Assembly: GCA_027493545.1 (NCBI GenBank)
Contig: JAOSKR010000002.1
Span: 372,001-436,000 of the forward strand
DNA: 64,000 nucleotides
DNA from: Roseovarius sp.
GTDB taxonomy: Bacteria > Pseudomonadota > Alphaproteobacteria > Rhodobacterales > Rhodobacteraceae
Direction: 5' to 3'
Made by a program: the position numbers and the translations under genes. The notes below the pieces were generated by a model, which saw only the letters and a program-made list of their open reading frames with translations, had not been told where the DNA came from and did not search any database. This document shows, one piece after another, positions 31,666-42,927 of this stretch (positions are counted from its first letter, which is position 1; the number at the start of each line of letters is the position of its first letter).

Positions 31666-32958
31666 TCAGGCCAGCGTGCCCCCGGGCGTCAATCGCGTCC
31701 GTCCGCCGAGGTAGGAATGCAGCGCCTCGGGCAGCTCGACCGACCCATCCGCCTGCTGGCCGTTTTCCAGCACCGCGATCAGGCAGCGCCCCACCGCCAG
31801 CCCCGAACCGTTGAGCGTATGGACGAATTGCGGCTTGCCGCCGCCTTCGGGGCGGAACCGCGCGTTCATCCGCCGGGCCTGGAAATCGCCGCAGGTGGAG
31901 ACCGACGATATCTCGCGGTAGGTGTCCTGCCCGGGCAGCCAGACCTCGATGTCATGGGTGCGCCGGGCGCCGAAACCCATGTCGCCGGTGCACAGCACCA
32001 CCGTCCGATAGGGCAGGCCCAGCCGCTGCAGGATGCCCTCGGCACAGCCGGTCATCCGCTCCAGCTCCTCGCCGCTCTCGTCGGGCCGGGTGATCGAGAC
32101 CATCTCGACCTTTTCGAACTGGTGCTGGCGCAGCATTCCGGCGGTGTCCTTGCCGGCGCTGCCCGCCTCCGAGCGAAAGCACTGCGTGTGCGCAACCATC
32201 CGGCGCGGCAGGCTCGCCTCCTCGACGATCTGCCCGGCGACGATGTTGGTCAGCGGCACCTCGGCGGTGGGCACCAGCCACCAGCCATTGGTGGTGCGAT
32301 AGCTGTCATCGCCGAATTTCGGCAGCTGCCCGGTGCCGTACATCACCTCGTCGCGCACCAGCACCGGCGTCCAGGTCTCGGTCAGCCCGTTCTCGAGGGT
32401 ATGCACATCGAGCATGAACTGCGCCAGCGCCCGGTGGATGCGCGCGACGCCGCCCGAAAGCACCACGAAGCGCGATCCGCTGAGCCCGGCGGCGGTCTCG
32501 AAATCCATGCCCCCCTTCACGCCCTCGATCTCGAAATGCTCGCGCGGGGCGAAATCGAAGGCGCGGGGAGTGCCCCAGCGGCGCAGCTCGACGTTGTCGG
32601 CCTCGTCCGCGCCGTCGGGAACATCCTCGAGCGGCAGGTTGGGCAGCCCGCTCAACATCCCGGTCAACCGGGCGTCAAGCTCGCCGGCCTCGGTCTGCAG
32701 CGCCGCCACCTCGGCCTTCTTGGCCGCGACCAGCGCGCGCAGCCGCTCGAATTCGGCCTCGTCGCCGCGGGCCTTGGCGGCGCCCACTTCCTTGCTGGCG
32801 CGGTTCTGTTCGGCCTGGGCGGTCTCGGCGGCGAGGATGCGCTCGCGCCGCTCTCCGTCGAGTTCGAGGATGGCAGGCGAGGGGGCCTCCACCCCGCGCC
32901 GGGCCAGCGCGGCGTCGAAAGCCTGCGGGTTGTCGCGGATCGCGCGGATGTCGTGCAT
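31666..32958 (-). CDS. serS: Seryl-tRNA synthetase
   Basis: Charges tRNA-Ser and tRNA-Sec with serine. The 430-residue protein has the N-terminal antiparallel coiled-coil arm (about 25-105) and the class II motifs: [33 protein letters not shown] split over motif 2, and [16 protein letters not shown] as motif 3. Frame intact, normal length. It faces away from yajC. Confidence 0.97.
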   Translation of the reverse strand: MHDIRAIRDNPQAFDAALARRGVEAPSPAILELDGERRERILAAETAQAEQNRASKEVGAAKARGDEAEFERLRALVAAKKAEVAALQTEAGELDARLTGMLSGLPNLPLEDVPDGADEADNVELRRWGTPRAFDFAPREHFEIEGVKGGMDFETAAGLSGSRFVVLSGGVARIHRALAQFMLDVHTLENGLTETWTPVLVRDEVMYGTGQLPKFGDDSYRTTNGWWLVPTAEVPLTNIVAGQIVEEASLPRRMVAHTQCFRSEAGSAGKDTAGMLRQHQFEKVEMVSITRPDESGEELERMTGCAEGILQRLGLPYRTVVLCTGDMGFGARRTHDIEVWLPGQDTYREISSVSTCGDFQARRMNARFRPEGGGKPQFVHTLNGSGLAVGRCLIAVLENGQQADGSVELPEALHSYLGGRTRLTPGGTLA

Positions 32959-33154
32959 GGGGGTGGTCCTTCACTTGAGTCGCCTTGCGCGCCTTATGCC
33001 CCAGATCGCCGGCGGGGTGTAGGGCGCAACGGCCCGCCCGCCCCTGCGTGCCGCGGCCGCCCTTTCCCGCCTTGCAAATCCGCCGCCCGAACCTTAGGTT
33101 CGCGCAGAATTTCGCGGCCCCGGGCCGCCAGCCCAGCCACGAAGGAACGCGCGC

Positions 33155-33436
33155 ATGGAAGCCTTTGGCCAGTTTGTCCCCCTGATCCTGATCTTCGCGA
33201 TCATGTATTTCCTGCTGATCAGGCCGCAGCAGAAAAAGGTGAAGGATCACAAGGCGATGGTCGGGGCGCTGCGACGCGGCGACCAGGTGGTTACCCAGGG
33301 CGGCATGATCGGCAAGGTCTCGAAGGTCAAGGACGACGACGAGATCGAGGTCGAGATTGCCCAGGGCGTCAAGGTGCGGGTGGTGAAATCGACCGTGGCC
33401 CAGGTGCTGTCCAAGACCGAACCGGCCGAAGGCTGA
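33155..33436 (+). CDS. yajC: Sec translocon accessory protein YajC
   Basis: A 93-residue protein with one N-terminal membrane helix (FVPLILIFAIMYFLLIRPQQ), then a charged domain with KKVKDHKAMVGALRRGDQV and TQGGMIGKV. It lies 38 nt before secDF, the usual order. Confidence 0.95.
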   Translation: MEAFGQFVPLILIFAIMYFLLIRPQQKKVKDHKAMVGALRRGDQVVTQGGMIGKVSKVKDDDEIEVEIAQGVKVRVVKSTVAQVLSKTEPAEG

Positions 33437-33474
33437 TCGGGATCCTTCCACGCACCCCATGAAAAGGCGAAAGC

Positions 33475-36109
33475 ATGCTTCAGATCGACCTGTGGAAGCG
33501 GATTGTCATCTGGTCGCTGGTGGCGCTCGGGCTGTTTTTGGCGCTGCCCAACGCCTTTTACACGCGGGTCGAGACCCATAACGACGCCGTCGCCGCCATC
33601 GAGGCCGGCGCCGATACCCCGAGCCTGAGGGAAAAGGCCGCGCTCTGGCCGGGCTGGCTGCCGTCCGGTCTGGTCAATCTCGGGCTCGACCTGCGCGGCG
33701 GCGCGCATCTGCTGGCCGAGGTTCGGGTGGGCGACGTCTACGAGACCCGGATCGAGTCGATGTGGCCCGAAATCCGTGACCTGTTGCGCGAGGAACGCGG
33801 CCGCATCGGCCCGATCCGCCTGCAGGGCGTCAAGGACGGGGTGCTGGAGGTGCGGCTGGTGGAAAAGCCCGAAGAGGCCGAGTACGCCGCCTCGCTGGTG
33901 CGCGGGCTGGCGCGGCCGGTGACCAGCCTCGCCGGCGTCAGCGCCTCCGACATCGAGGTCACCACCCGGGGCGCCGACATCCTGGTGACGCTCTCGGAGG
34001 CCGAAAAGCACGCTACCGACGAGCGCACCCTGCGCCAGGCACTGGAAATCGTGCGCCGGCGCATCGACGAGGTCGGCACCCGCGAGCCCACCATCCAGCG
34101 CCAGGGCAGCGACCGCATCCTGATCCAGGTGCCCGGCATCGGCTCCGCCGCCGAACTGAAGGAAATCATCGGCACCACCGCGCAGCTGACCTTTCAGCCG
34201 GTGGTGGGGCGCACCACCAACCCCGATGAGCGTCCCGGCCCCGGCAACGAGATCGTGCCGTCGCTCGACGAGGAGGGGGTCTATTACATCCTCGAAAAAG
34301 CGCCGGTGGTGACCGGGGAGGAACTGGTCAACGCCCAGCCCGATTTCGACCAGAACGGGCGCCCGGCGGTCGCCTTCCGCTTCGATCCCGCGGGCGCGCG
34401 CAAGTTCGGCGACTATACGGGCGAAAATATCGGCAACCCCTTCGCCATCGTGCTCGACGGCGAGGTGATCAGCGCGCCGGTGATCCAGGCCCATATCGCC
34501 AGCGGCGCGGGCATCATCACCGGCCGTTTCACGGTCGAGGAAAGCACCCAGCTGGCGGTTCTGCTGCGCGCCGGCGCGCTGCCGGCGGGGCTCGATTTCC
34601 TCGAAGAGCGCACCATCGGGCCGGAACTCGGCGCCGACAGCATCGAGGCCGGCAAGATCGCATCCGTCGCCGCCTTCGCGCTGGTGCTGGTGTTCATGTT
34701 CGCCAGCTACGGCCTCTTTGGCCTTTTTGCCAACATCGCGCTGATCATCAACGTCGGCTTCATCTTCGGGCTGCTCAGCGTTATCGGCGCCACGCTGACG
34801 CTGCCGGGGATTGCCGGGATCGTGCTGACCATCGGCATGGCGGTGGATGCCAACGTGCTGATCTTCGAGCGCATCCGCGAGGAGATGCGCACCGCCCGCG
34901 GCCCGGCGCGGGCCATCGAACTGGGTTATGAACGCGCGCTGAGCTCGATCATGGACGCCAACATCACCACCTTCATCACCGCGGTGATCCTGTTTGCCAT
35001 GGGCAGCGGGCCGGTCAGGGGATTTGCCATCACCCCGGGGCTGGGGATCATCACCTCGGTCTTTACCGCGATCTATGTCACCCGCCTGCTGGCGGTGATG
35101 TGGTTCGAGCGCAAGCGCCCGAAAACCGTGCTTCAGGGCCGCTCGCTGCGGCTGGTGCCGAAGGAGACGAGCTTTGATTTCTTCCGCCTGTGGAAGCTGT
35201 GGCTCGGCATCTCGGGGGTGATGATCGTGCTCGCCGCGGCCTCGTTCCTGACGCAGGGGCTGAATTTCGGCATCGACTTCCGCGGCGGCACCACCATCCG
35301 CACCGAGAGCGCGCAGATCGTCGACATCGGCACCTATCGCGAGGCCATCCAGCCGCTGGGGCTGGGCGACATCTCGATCACCGAGGTTTTCGACCCGACC
35401 TTCGGGCCCGACAAGAATGTCACCATGATCCGGGTGCAGGCGCAGGACGAAACCGAAAGCGTCTCGCCCGCCACCGTCGCCGCGATCGAGGCGGCGCTGC
35501 AGGAGGCGGTGCCCGACGTGGTCTTCACCTCGGTCGAGAGCGTCGGACCCAAGGTTTCGGGCGAACTGATCCAAACCGCGGCGATCGCGGTGATCCTGGC
35601 GATGGCGGCGGTGCTGGTCTATATCTGGCTCAGGTTCGAATGGCAGTTCGCGGTCGGCGCGGTTCTGGCGCTGGTCCATGACGTGGTGCTGACCATCGGC
35701 GTCTTTTCCGAGCTCCAGATCCAGTTCGACCTGACGACGATCGCGGCGCTTCTGACCATTGTCGGCTATTCGCTGAACGATACCGTGGTGATCTTTGACC
35801 GGGTGCGCGAGAACCTGCGCAAATACAAGAAGATCCCGCTGGCGGAAGTGCTCAACATCTCGATCAACGAGACGCTGAGCCGCACCACCATGACCTCGCT
35901 CACCACGCTGCTGGCGCTGCTGGCGCTCTATTTCCTGGGAGGCGACGTCATTCGCGGTTTCGTCTTCGCGATGATCTGGGGGCGTGATCGTGGGCACCTA
36001 TTCGTCGGTCTTCGTGGCCAGCGTCATGCTGCTGTGGTTCGGGGTCAAGCGCGACTGGTCCAAGCCCGATGCCAGTTCCGGCACGCAGTTCGGCAATGTC
36101 GATGCCTGA
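33475..36109 (+). CDS. secDF: SecD-SecF fusion, protein-export membrane proteins (3' frameshift)
   Basis: One reading frame holds SecD (about residues 1-550: LGLDLRGGAHLL, the periplasmic P1 region, then TIGMAVDANVLIFERIREE) and SecF (about 565-877: LNFGIDFRGGT, IVGYSLNDTVVIFDRVREN). The proteins use the proton gradient to help secretion. Relatives often have two genes; here RKRPKTVLQGRSLRLVP links the halves with no stop. Near the end, five G at 35979-35983 shift the frame; with four G the protein ends SSGTQFGNVDA at 36109. The fusion is probably real but could also come from an indel at the junction. Confidence 0.92.
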
Positions 36110-36152
36110 GCGCGGGCTTGTCGGCGCGGACCCGCTCTGACAGGATGGGGCC

Positions 36153-36505
36153 ATGCAGCTGCACGAGATCACCTTTGGCGCCGCCACCCCGATCGACGCC
36201 TATGGGCCGGGGTTCTTTCGCGTCGGCGGACAGGCCATCGCGGGGGCGGTGCTGGTCACCGCCGCCGGGGCGCGATCCTGGGGCGGGTTCGGGGACGAGG
36301 GTCCGCTGCTGGCGCTGAGCGCGAGATCGACGTGCTCTTTCTGGGCACCGGCGCCGAGACCCGCCATCCGCCCGCCGCGCTGCGCCAGCGGCTCGAGGCC
36401 GCGGGAGTGGGCGTCGAGGCGATGAACTCGCCCGCCGCCTGCCGCACCTACAACGTGCTCCTCTCGGAGGGCCGGCGTGTCGCGGTGGCGCTGCTGCCGG
36501 TTTGA
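36153..36505 (+). CDS. Mth938-like domain protein (DUF498; one frameshift)
   Basis: A small soluble protein of the Mth938/NDUFAF3-like group. It starts QLHEITFGAATPIDAYGPGFFRV and, after adding one base near 36324-36328, continues IDVLFLGTGAETRHPP and ends RRVAVALLPV at 36505 (117 residues). The family often sits between secDF and ccm genes in Rhodobacterales, as here. Molecular role unknown. Confidence 0.83.
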
Positions 36506-36587
36506 AGGCGCGCCCGTGCGGGGCCGCAAAGGCGCTTTCGCGCCCCGTGCCTTTGCGGTATTGCGCATTGCAGCAGACCGGATTCAC

Positions 36588-36682
36588 ACCCGCCCCGGCC
36601 CCCGAGCCGGGGTCTCTCCCGGTGGGCCGAGGCCCCGGGTCAAGCCCGGGGCGCGCGGGAGTGTTTTCGATCGAACGCGGCA
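36588..36682 (+). repeat. Dispersed GC-rich palindromic repeat, copy 1
   Basis: This holds two nested inverted repeats: CCCCGGC-ccccga-GCCGGGG and GCCCCGGG-tcaa-GCCCGGGGC, followed by CGCGCGGGAGTG and a GATCGAACGC tail. Related copies lie at 47056-47149 and 55914-56005. It lies between the Mth938-like gene and ccmA and may act as a transcription or mRNA-end element. Confidence 0.75.
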
Positions 36683-36795
36683 CTTTCCTGCGTGTGCTGC
36701 ATTAAATGGGGAACCGGTCTTGTGAATCTCGACCATGCGGAATCAGGGGCTTGGCGCGTGACGGCGGATGAATGCGCCAAACGCCGGGGGCGGCG

Positions 36796-37413
36796 ATGAC
36801 GCTCGAGGTTTCGGATCTGGCCGTCGCGCGGGGCGGGGTGTGCGTGCTCGAAGGGCTGTCCTTCGCGCTGTCGCCGGGGCGCGCGCTGGTGCTGCGCGGC
36901 CCCAACGGCATCGGCAAGACCACGCTGCTGCGCGCCATCGCGGGGCTGCAGGCGCCGCTTTCGGGCGTGGTGCGCGCCGCGCCCGAAAGCCTCGTCTATG
37001 CCGGTCACGCAGACGGGATCAAGGCCACGCTGAGCGTCTCCGAGAACCTGAGCTTCTGGGCGCATGTCTTTGGCAACAAGGACATTTCGCAAGCTCTCGA
37101 TGCCTTTGCCCTGACCCCGCTGGCGGATCGTCCGGCGGGCATGCTCTCGGCCGGACAGAAACGCCGGCTGGGGCTGGCGCGGCTGCTGGTCACGGGGCGG
37201 CGGGTGTGGCTTCTGGACGAGCCTACGGTCTCGCTCGACAGGGACGCGGTGGCGATGTTCGCCGATGTGGTGGCGGCGCATCTGGGCGCGGGCGGCGCCG
37301 CGCTGATGGCCACGCATATCGAGCTCGGGCTCGCGGACGCATCCGAGCTCGACCTTGTTCCCTTTCGCGCCCGGCCCGTCGAGCTTGACGATTTCGACGG
37401 GGCGTTCCTGTGA
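36796..37413 (+). CDS. ccmA: Cytochrome c maturation ABC ATPase CcmA
   Basis: ATPase of the CcmABCD haem-handling complex. Walker A is GPNGIGKTT, the signature [14 protein letters not shown], and Walker B LLDEP. The start 36796 gives [14 protein letters not shown] (205 residues); 36772 would add eight. The stop overlaps ccmB as GTGA. Confidence 0.95.
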   Translation: MTLEVSDLAVARGGVCVLEGLSFALSPGRALVLRGPNGIGKTTLLRAIAGLQAPLSGVVRAAPESLVYAGHADGIKATLSVSENLSFWAHVFGNKDISQALDAFALTPLADRPAGMLSAGQKRRLGLARLLVTGRRVWLLDEPTVSLDRDAVAMFADVVAAHLGAGGAALMATHIELGLADASELDLVPFRARPVELDDFDGAFL

Positions 37414-38066
37414 TCGCGCTCCTGATGCGCGATCTGCGGCTTGCGGTGCGGGCCGGCGGCGGGTTCGGCCTCGGCCTCGCGTTCTTCCTGATCGTGGTGA
37501 CGCTGGTGCCCTTCGCGGTGGGGCCCCGCACCGAGCTTCTGGCCGCGATCGCACCGGGCATCCTGTGGCTCGGCGCGCTGCTGGCGTGCCTTTTGTCGCT
37601 CGACCGTATCCTCGCGCTCGACTGGGAGGATGGCAGCCTCGATCTGCTGGCCACCGCGCCCCTGCCGATGGAGGGCACGGTCAGCGTCAAGGCGCTGGCG
37701 CACTGGCTGACGACGGGGCTGCCGCTGGTGCTGGCCTCGCCGGTTCTCGGGCTGCTTCTGAGCCTGCCGGCGGCGGGCTACGGGCCGCTGGTCCTGTCGC
37801 TCCTGGTGGGCACCCCGGCGCTGAGCGTGATCGGCACGTTCGGCGCGGCGCTGACGGTGGGGCTCAGGCGTGGCGGGCTGCTCCTGTCGCTTCTGGTGCT
37901 GCCGCTCTACGTGCCGACGCTCATTTTCGGCGCCGAGGTGGCGCGGCGCGGGGCCGGGGCGCTGGACTATGCCACGCCGCTTCTGATGCTCGCGGGCATC
38001 ACCTGCGGCACGATCGCGGTTTTGCCTTTCGCGTCGGCTGCGGTATTGAGGGTCAATCTGCGATGA
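37410..38066 (+). CDS. ccmB: Haem exporter membrane protein CcmB
   Basis: A 218-residue protein with six helices, starting at a GTG that overlaps the ccmA stop. [18 protein letters not shown] and [17 protein letters not shown] are CcmB family stretches. Frame intact. Confidence 0.94.
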   Translation: MIALLMRDLRLAVRAGGGFGLGLAFFLIVVTLVPFAVGPRTELLAAIAPGILWLGALLACLLSLDRILALDWEDGSLDLLATAPLPMEGTVSVKALAHWLTTGLPLVLASPVLGLLLSLPAAGYGPLVLSLLVGTPALSVIGTFGAALTVGLRRGGLLLSLLVLPLYVPTLIFGAEVARRGAGALDYATPLLMLAGITCGTIAVLPFASAAVLRVNLR

Positions 38067-38082
38067 GGGCGGGGAATCGGGC

Positions 38083-38838
38083 ATGAACTTCAATGCGCTC
38101 TGGGCCTATGCCAACCCGAGGAAATTCATCGAGACCGCCGACAAGGTGCTGCCGGCATTGTCCGTGCTGGCGGCGCTTTGCATGGGCGTCGGGCTCGTCT
38201 GGGGCTTCTTCTTTACCCCCGACGACTATCGCCAGGGCGCGACCGTCAAGATCATCTACCTGCATGTGCCCTCGGCGCTGATGGCGATCAACATCTGGCT
38301 GATGATGCTGGTGACGTCGCTGGTCTGGATCGTGCGGCGCCATCATGTCAGCGCGCTCGCTGCCCGCGCCGCCGCCCCGATCGGGATGGTGATGACGCTC
38401 ATCGCGCTTATTACCGGCGCGATCTGGGGGCAGCCGATGTGGGGCACGTGGTGGGCCTGGGATCCGCGGCTCACGTCGTTCCTGATCCTGTTTCTCTTCT
38501 ACCTCGGCTATATCGCGCTCTGGGAGGCGATCGAGAACGACGACACCGCGGCCGACCTGACCTCGATCCTCTGCCTTGTCGGGTCGGTCTTTGCGCTGCT
38601 CAGCCGCTATGCGGTGAACTTCTGGAACCAGGGGCTGCATCAGGGTGCCTCGATCCTGCGGGGCGCCGCCCTGGTGGGCGACACCGAGGAGCGGATGAGC
38701 AACGTTTATGCGGTGCCGCTTTTCGTCTCCATCGCGGGGTTCGTGCTGCTGTCCCTGGCGCTCATTATCCTGCGCACCCAGACCGAAATCCGCGCCCGCC
38801 GGATGCGTGCGCTCATGGCACGGGAGCGGATGAATTGA
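38083..38838 (+). CDS. ccmC: Haem-handling membrane protein CcmC
   Basis: A 251-residue six-helix protein with the tryptophan-rich haem motif WGTWWAWDPRLTS and the flanking histidines (IIYLHVPSA, NQGLHQGAS). It delivers haem to CcmE. It lies 16 nt after ccmB and its stop overlaps the ccmD start by one base. Confidence 0.96.
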   Translation: MNFNALWAYANPRKFIETADKVLPALSVLAALCMGVGLVWGFFFTPDDYRQGATVKIIYLHVPSALMAINIWLMMLVTSLVWIVRRHHVSALAARAAAPIGMVMTLIALITGAIWGQPMWGTWWAWDPRLTSFLILFLFYLGYIALWEAIENDDTAADLTSILCLVGSVFALLSRYAVNFWNQGLHQGASILRGAALVGDTEERMSNVYAVPLFVSIAGFVLLSLALIILRTQTEIRARRMRALMARERMN

Positions 38839-38993
38839 TGCCGGATCTGGGCAAATACGCGGGTGCGGTGCTGTCGTCCTATGCGGTTTCGCTGCTGCTG
38901 CTCGCGGTGCTGGCCGCGGTCAGCATCCGCCGCGCGCGCAGGATGAAGAAAGAGCTGGAAACAATTGAAAAAAAGATGAAAAACAATGTCTAG
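38838..38993 (+). CDS. ccmD: Haem exporter small subunit CcmD
   Basis: A 51-residue protein with one membrane helix (YAGAVLSSYAVSLLLLAVLA) and a basic/acidic tail, RRARRMKKELETIEKKMK, as in CcmD. It overlaps ccmC by one base and ccmG by 8 nt. Confidence 0.9.
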   Translation: MPDLGKYAGAVLSSYAVSLLLLAVLAAVSIRRARRMKKELETIEKKMKNNV

Positions 38994-39531
38994 GGTATCG
39001 CCATTCATGGTTGCGCCGCCGCTGATTTTTGCGGCGCTGGTGGCGCTGTTCTTCTTCGGGATGCTGCGCCAGAACCCTGACGACCTGCCCTCGACATTCA
39101 TCGGGCGCGCGGCGCCGCCGGTACCCGCGGCCGCGCTTGCGGGGCGGGCGGGGCTGACCGATGCCGATCTGCGCGCGGGCGAGGTGAGCGTGGTGAACTT
39201 CTGGGCCAGCTGGTGCCCTCCCTGCCGCGCCGAGCACCCGACGCTGCACCGGCTGAGCGAGGAGGGGATCCGCCTTTACGGCGTCAACTTCAAGGATACC
39301 GAGGCGCAGGCCAACCGCTATCTCGACAAGGACGGCAACCCCTTTGCCGGCATCGCCTTCGACCCGGGCGGGCGCTCGGCCATCGACTGGGGCGTGACCG
39401 GCCCGCCCGAGACCTTCATCATCGCGGGCGACGGCACCGTGCTCTACAAGTTCATCGGGCCGCTGGTCGGTGACGACTATGAGCAGCGCTTCCGCCCCGA
39501 GCTGGAAAAGGCTCTCGCGGGCGGAAGATGA
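38986..39531 (+). CDS. ccmG: Thiol:disulfide interchange protein CcmG (DsbE)
   Basis: A 181-residue membrane-anchored thioredoxin-like protein. The N-terminal helix (PLIFAALVALFFFGML) is followed by a periplasmic domain with the redox motif WCPPC and the DsbE-type GVTGPPETFII. It keeps the apocytochrome haem-binding cysteines reduced. Last gene of the ccm group. Confidence 0.95.
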   Translation: MSRVSPFMVAPPLIFAALVALFFFGMLRQNPDDLPSTFIGRAAPPVPAAALAGRAGLTDADLRAGEVSVVNFWASWCPPCRAEHPTLHRLSEEGIRLYGVNFKDTEAQANRYLDKDGNPFAGIAFDPGGRSAIDWGVTGPPETFIIAGDGTVLYKFIGPLVGDDYEQRFRPELEKALAGGR

Positions 39532-39616
39532 CGGCGGATGCTTGCACCCGCGGCGCGGGGTTGGTATCCGCCACGGGAAATCCCGATCATTTTGGTCGGT
39601 TGGCAGTGAGGCCGGG

Positions 39617-40713
<1,097 letters not shown>

Positions 40714-40717
<4 letters not shown>

Positions 40718-41466
40718 GCCTCGCGGGGCGGCGCGCGCTGGTGACCGGCGGGGCGGGCGGTATCGGCATCGCCTGCGCGCGCGGATTGGCGAAGCCGGCG
40801 CCCGGGTGGTGATCGCCGATCGCTCGGACGAGGCCTGCGCGCGGGCGCTGGCGGAACTGCCGGCGGGGGTTAAGGCCGTAGCCTTCGACGTGGCCGACCG
40901 CGCGGCCTGCGAGGCGGCCTTTGACGCGGAGGCGGCGCGCGGCGGGATCGACATCCTCGTGACCTGCGCCGCGGTGGTCAAGGCGGCGCCAATCCTCGAT
41001 TTCGACCCCGACGACTGGACGCGCATCCTGGAGGTGAACCTCACCGGCAGTTTCCATTGCTGCCAGCTCGCGGCGCGGCAGATGGTGGCGGGGGGCTGGG
41101 GGCGGATCATCACGCTGAGTTCGGTCAATGGCCAGATCGCCAATCCCGGGCGCGGCGCCTATGCCTGTTCCAAGGGCGGGGTGGACATGCTGACGCGGCT
41201 GCTGGCGGCCGAGCTGGGCGATCGCGGCGTGACCGCGAACGCGGTGGCGCCGATCCCGGTCGATACAGCGATGATCCAGCGGGTTCACGGACCCGGGGAC
41301 CGCGCCGCCTGGATCGCCCGAACCCCCAACCCGCGTTATGCCCGACCCGGAAGAGGTTGCCTCGGCGGTGGTCTATCTGGCCTCGGATGCGGCCGGGTTC
41401 ATCAACGGCCACATCCTCAACATCGATGGCGGCTTCATGGCCACGGGCGTCCTGCCGGGGCGGTAG
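40714..41466 (+). CDS. Short-chain dehydrogenase/reductase (two compensating frameshifts)
   Basis: Classical SDR of 250 residues after correction. TGGAGGIG starts the NAD(P) fold, SSVNGQ and YACSKGG hold the catalytic Ser/Tyr/Lys, and it ends INGHILNIDGGFMATG. One base is missing near 40788 (LAEAGARVVIA) and one extra C lies near 41342-41344 (YADPEEVASA); the two cancel. Coupled by ATGA to the ABC ATPase. Substrate unknown. Confidence 0.86.
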
Positions 41467-41492
41467 GCCGGAGCGGGTTTTCAACGGAACAG

Positions 41493-42569
41493 TCAGCCGT
41501 CCTCCTCTGCATCAGGCCTGAGGAGGCGGATTTCGCCCCGGTCCCGACGGGCGCGGATCGCCGCGACCATTGCCGACATGGCCACTTCGCCCTCTTTCAT
41601 GCCGACATGGCCGCGTTCCTCGATCTCTTCGTCGAGGGCGTCGCGCATCCGTCGCGAGAGGTTGTCGAGAATGAACCCCGCTGCCGTGTCGAGCTCACCG
41701 CCGGCGGCGCGCGCCGCCGCCAGCGCCGTGGTCAGATCGGGACGGGACAGATCGCCGATGACTGCGGGGATGTCGGTTGCGCGGAGCCGGCGGGGAATGT
41801 CGGCGAAGGTAAAGATGGCCTTGCGCACGAGGCGCGCGAAATCCTGATCGGTCTCGTCGAGCCCGGCGAGCACATCCTCGCGCGTGGTCGCCTGCGCGTG
41901 GTTGAGGATGGCGCCGACGCGCTGTTCGGGGCCGTTCTCAAATGCGGTCTTGGGCCGGTCGTGAAGCTGTGTCGCCAGCGCCAGGCCGATGCGGTCGACC
42001 GCGCCGGGGGTGGCGGCGCCGGTTTGCGAGACGGCGTAGGCGATGCGGCGGGCGGCCCTCGCCGGGCAGGCGGCCGAGCAGGTCGGCGGCGCGGGTGACG
42101 TCGAGCTTGAGAGCACGATCGCCGCCACCTCGGGGCTTTCCGAGCGCAGGATGCCCAGTAGCGCGGGGGTGTCGGCGTTGCAGACCTGGCGCCAGGGGTC
42201 GCCGAACTGGCGAACGCCGGCCTCCTTGCGCAGGCGCGCGGCGGTCTGCGGGCTGATGCGCCCGTCGAGCGCCAAGAGCGCCCCGGCGACGCCGCCCGGA
42301 AAGGTCAGGCCCGTTGCCTCGATCTCGGTGGCGAATTCGGCGACGACATCGGCCAGTGGTGGCGCGGTCGACATAGCGCATGGCGCCCATCTGCGTGGTC
42401 AGCGCCTCCTGCAGCGGCTCGGGCAGGTCGGAAAGCGGCACATCGGCCCCTCGCGCAGCAGGAAACGCACCACGATGGCGGCCTTTTGCCGCCTTGTGAG
42501 GCGGGTGGCGGCGCCGCCGGCGGCCGGCCGCCGCAGGCCGGTGATGGCGGCAATGTCGGTGGCTGGCAT
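41493..42569 (-). CDS. fliG: FliG-like flagellar motor switch protein (four frameshifts)
   Basis: With four single-base corrections (near 42447, 42357, 42095 and 42057; two missing, two extra) this is a 358-residue protein. It starts MPATDIAAITGLRR...RRQKAAIVVRFLL, has EVAAIVLSKLDVTRAADLLGRLP in the middle and ends with the FliG C-terminal part (AIFTFADIP..., FILDNLSRRMRDALDEEIEE, MVAAIRARRDRGEI). FliG sits in the rotor and touches the stator. No other flagellar gene is near, so it is a lone copy. Four indels within 1.1 kb could also mean true decay. Confidence 0.72.
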
Positions 42570-42633
42570 CGCGGGTCCCGTCCGGTTTTACCGGCAGGGT
42601 AGGGCGGGCGGGTAAAGGAACCCTAAACGCGAA

Positions 42634-42660
42634 GCGGGCGGCCGCGAAGGCCGCCCGCCC
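42634..42660 (-). terminator. Hairpin downstream of the small secreted-protein gene
   Basis: GCGGGCGGCC and GGCCGCCCGC pair over a short gcgaa loop. It lies 28 nt past the 42688 stop in transcription direction. No U-run follows, so termination is only likely. Confidence 0.5.
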
Positions 42661-42687
42661 GCTGCGGAGGAGTGGCTCGCAGGCCCC

Positions 42688-42849
42688 TCAGCTGGAGGCC
42701 GGCGGCACGCAGGTGCTGGTTTCGGGGTCAAAGGTGCTGCCTTCGGCACAGGACATCGCCTGCTTGTCGTGGAAGGCGCAACCGGCATGGGCTGCCACCG
42801 CCGAGACGACCGTGAGGGCCGCGGAGACCAGGACGATTTTCATGTTCAT
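42688..42849 (-). CDS. Small secreted cysteine-containing protein
   Basis: A 53-residue protein with a signal peptide (MKIVLVSAALTVVSAVAAHA) and a mature part of about 31 residues with three cysteines (GCAFHDK, MSCAEGS, STCVPP). The GGAGAT Shine-Dalgarno sets the start at 42849. Similar short proteins sit near purB in related bacteria; function unknown. Confidence 0.7.
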   Translation of the reverse strand: MNMKIVLVSAALTVVSAVAAHAGCAFHDKQAMSCAEGSTFDPETSTCVPPASS

Positions 42850-42927
42850 GTCGGTATCTCCTGCTTGACGCAGGTCGCATTCTAGCACGGAACACCCCGC
42901 CCGCGCGAAAAATTTCGAATCCGGCGC

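Noticed and set aside
33247..35997. Very long minus-strand open frame (916 codons) opposite secDF
   Set aside because: It mirrors secDF codon structure and has no recognisable domain; a shadow frame.
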